Of a DNA stretch of 43,190 bases, positions 43,122-43,190 are shown in pieces. Below the pieces are notes generated by a model. It ran no database searches and was not told the origin of the DNA. It worked only from the letters and a program-made list of their open reading frames with translations. Position numbers and translations under genes: made by a program. This DNA is from Darksidea phi. Lineage: Eukaryota; Ascomycota; Dothideomycetes; Pleosporales; Lentitheciaceae. Within the stretch, counting starts at the first letter, position 1. Every line of letters starts with the position of its first letter. Location: NCBI GenBank assembly GCA_030770425.1, contig JASJFT010000305.1, forward strand, positions 1 to 43,190. The letters run 5' to 3'.

Positions 43122-43190
<69 letters not shown>
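43122..43190 (+). repeat. Terminal run of 69 G
   Basis: An uninterrupted G homopolymer to the last base of the window. It is not telomeric (no TTAGGG). It is most likely an artefact of two-colour sequencing or of assembly at a contig end, possibly seeded by a real C/G-rich tail after repeat copy 4. Confidence 0.9.

Noticed and set aside
43100..43190. Telomere end
   Set aside because: No TTAGGG or variant repeats at either end of the window; the G run is homopolymeric.

Overview
The window looks like a piece of a filamentous ascomycete (Pezizomycotina) genome. The evidence is short introns with GTAAGT donors and CTAAC/CTGAC-type branch points, fungal-type protein kinase genes, pogo and Tc1/mariner transposase relics, chromodomain Ty3/Gypsy retrotransposons, and a 31-kb AT-rich block with the signature of repeat-induced point mutation (RIP). 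In that block CpA and TpG are almost absent by eye while CpG survives. The species cannot be told from the sequence alone.

Layout. Positions 1-10,215 are GC-balanced and hold a mix of live-looking genes and relics: an unidentified coding relic (1-390), a patatin-like phospholipase fragment (minus, 581-688) cut by a dispersed repeat, a pogo-type transposase pseudogene (805-1945), a compact kinase-like gene (2033-2827), a tiny minus-strand gene with a 5'-UTR intron (2972-3112), two divergent ankyrin-repeat pseudogenes (5351-4235 minus, 5479-6003 plus), an unrecognised 230-codon gene (6806-7498), and an FHA-domain serine/threonine kinase gene (7718-9629) that carries one intron and an apparent 1-nt frameshift.

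Positions 10,216-41,900 are the AT-rich, RIP-saturated block. It resolves into four full-length LTR elements of two chromovirus families. Family X has two copies, both minus: X1 10,573-26,048 (441-bp LTRs, 5-bp target duplication ctatc) and X2 26,175-40,577 (463-bp LTRs, gtagc/gtaac). Each X copy is interrupted by one family Y copy: Y3 15,553-22,927 (minus, 437-bp LTRs, cttaa) and Y4 29,049-36,404 (plus, 435-bp LTRs, cttat). X1 also holds a 1,083-bp insertion of unknown type. X2 landed inside a 51-bp tandem array. The order of events is therefore X first, then Y and the 1.1-kb insertion. Degraded pol domains (protease, RT, RNase H, integrase, chromodomain) can still be read through the mutations; none can be functional as it stands.

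Positions 41,900-43,190 return to balanced composition: a Tc1/mariner transposase relic (minus) truncated at the AT-rich border, a fourth copy of a short dispersed repeat that also occurs three times in the left flank, and a terminal run of 69 G that is probably an assembly or sequencing artefact at a contig end.

The genes do not form an obvious pathway. The intact-looking ones are two kinase-family genes and two small unknowns, sitting among relics next to a silenced transposon block, as is typical of fast-evolving accessory regions in fungi.
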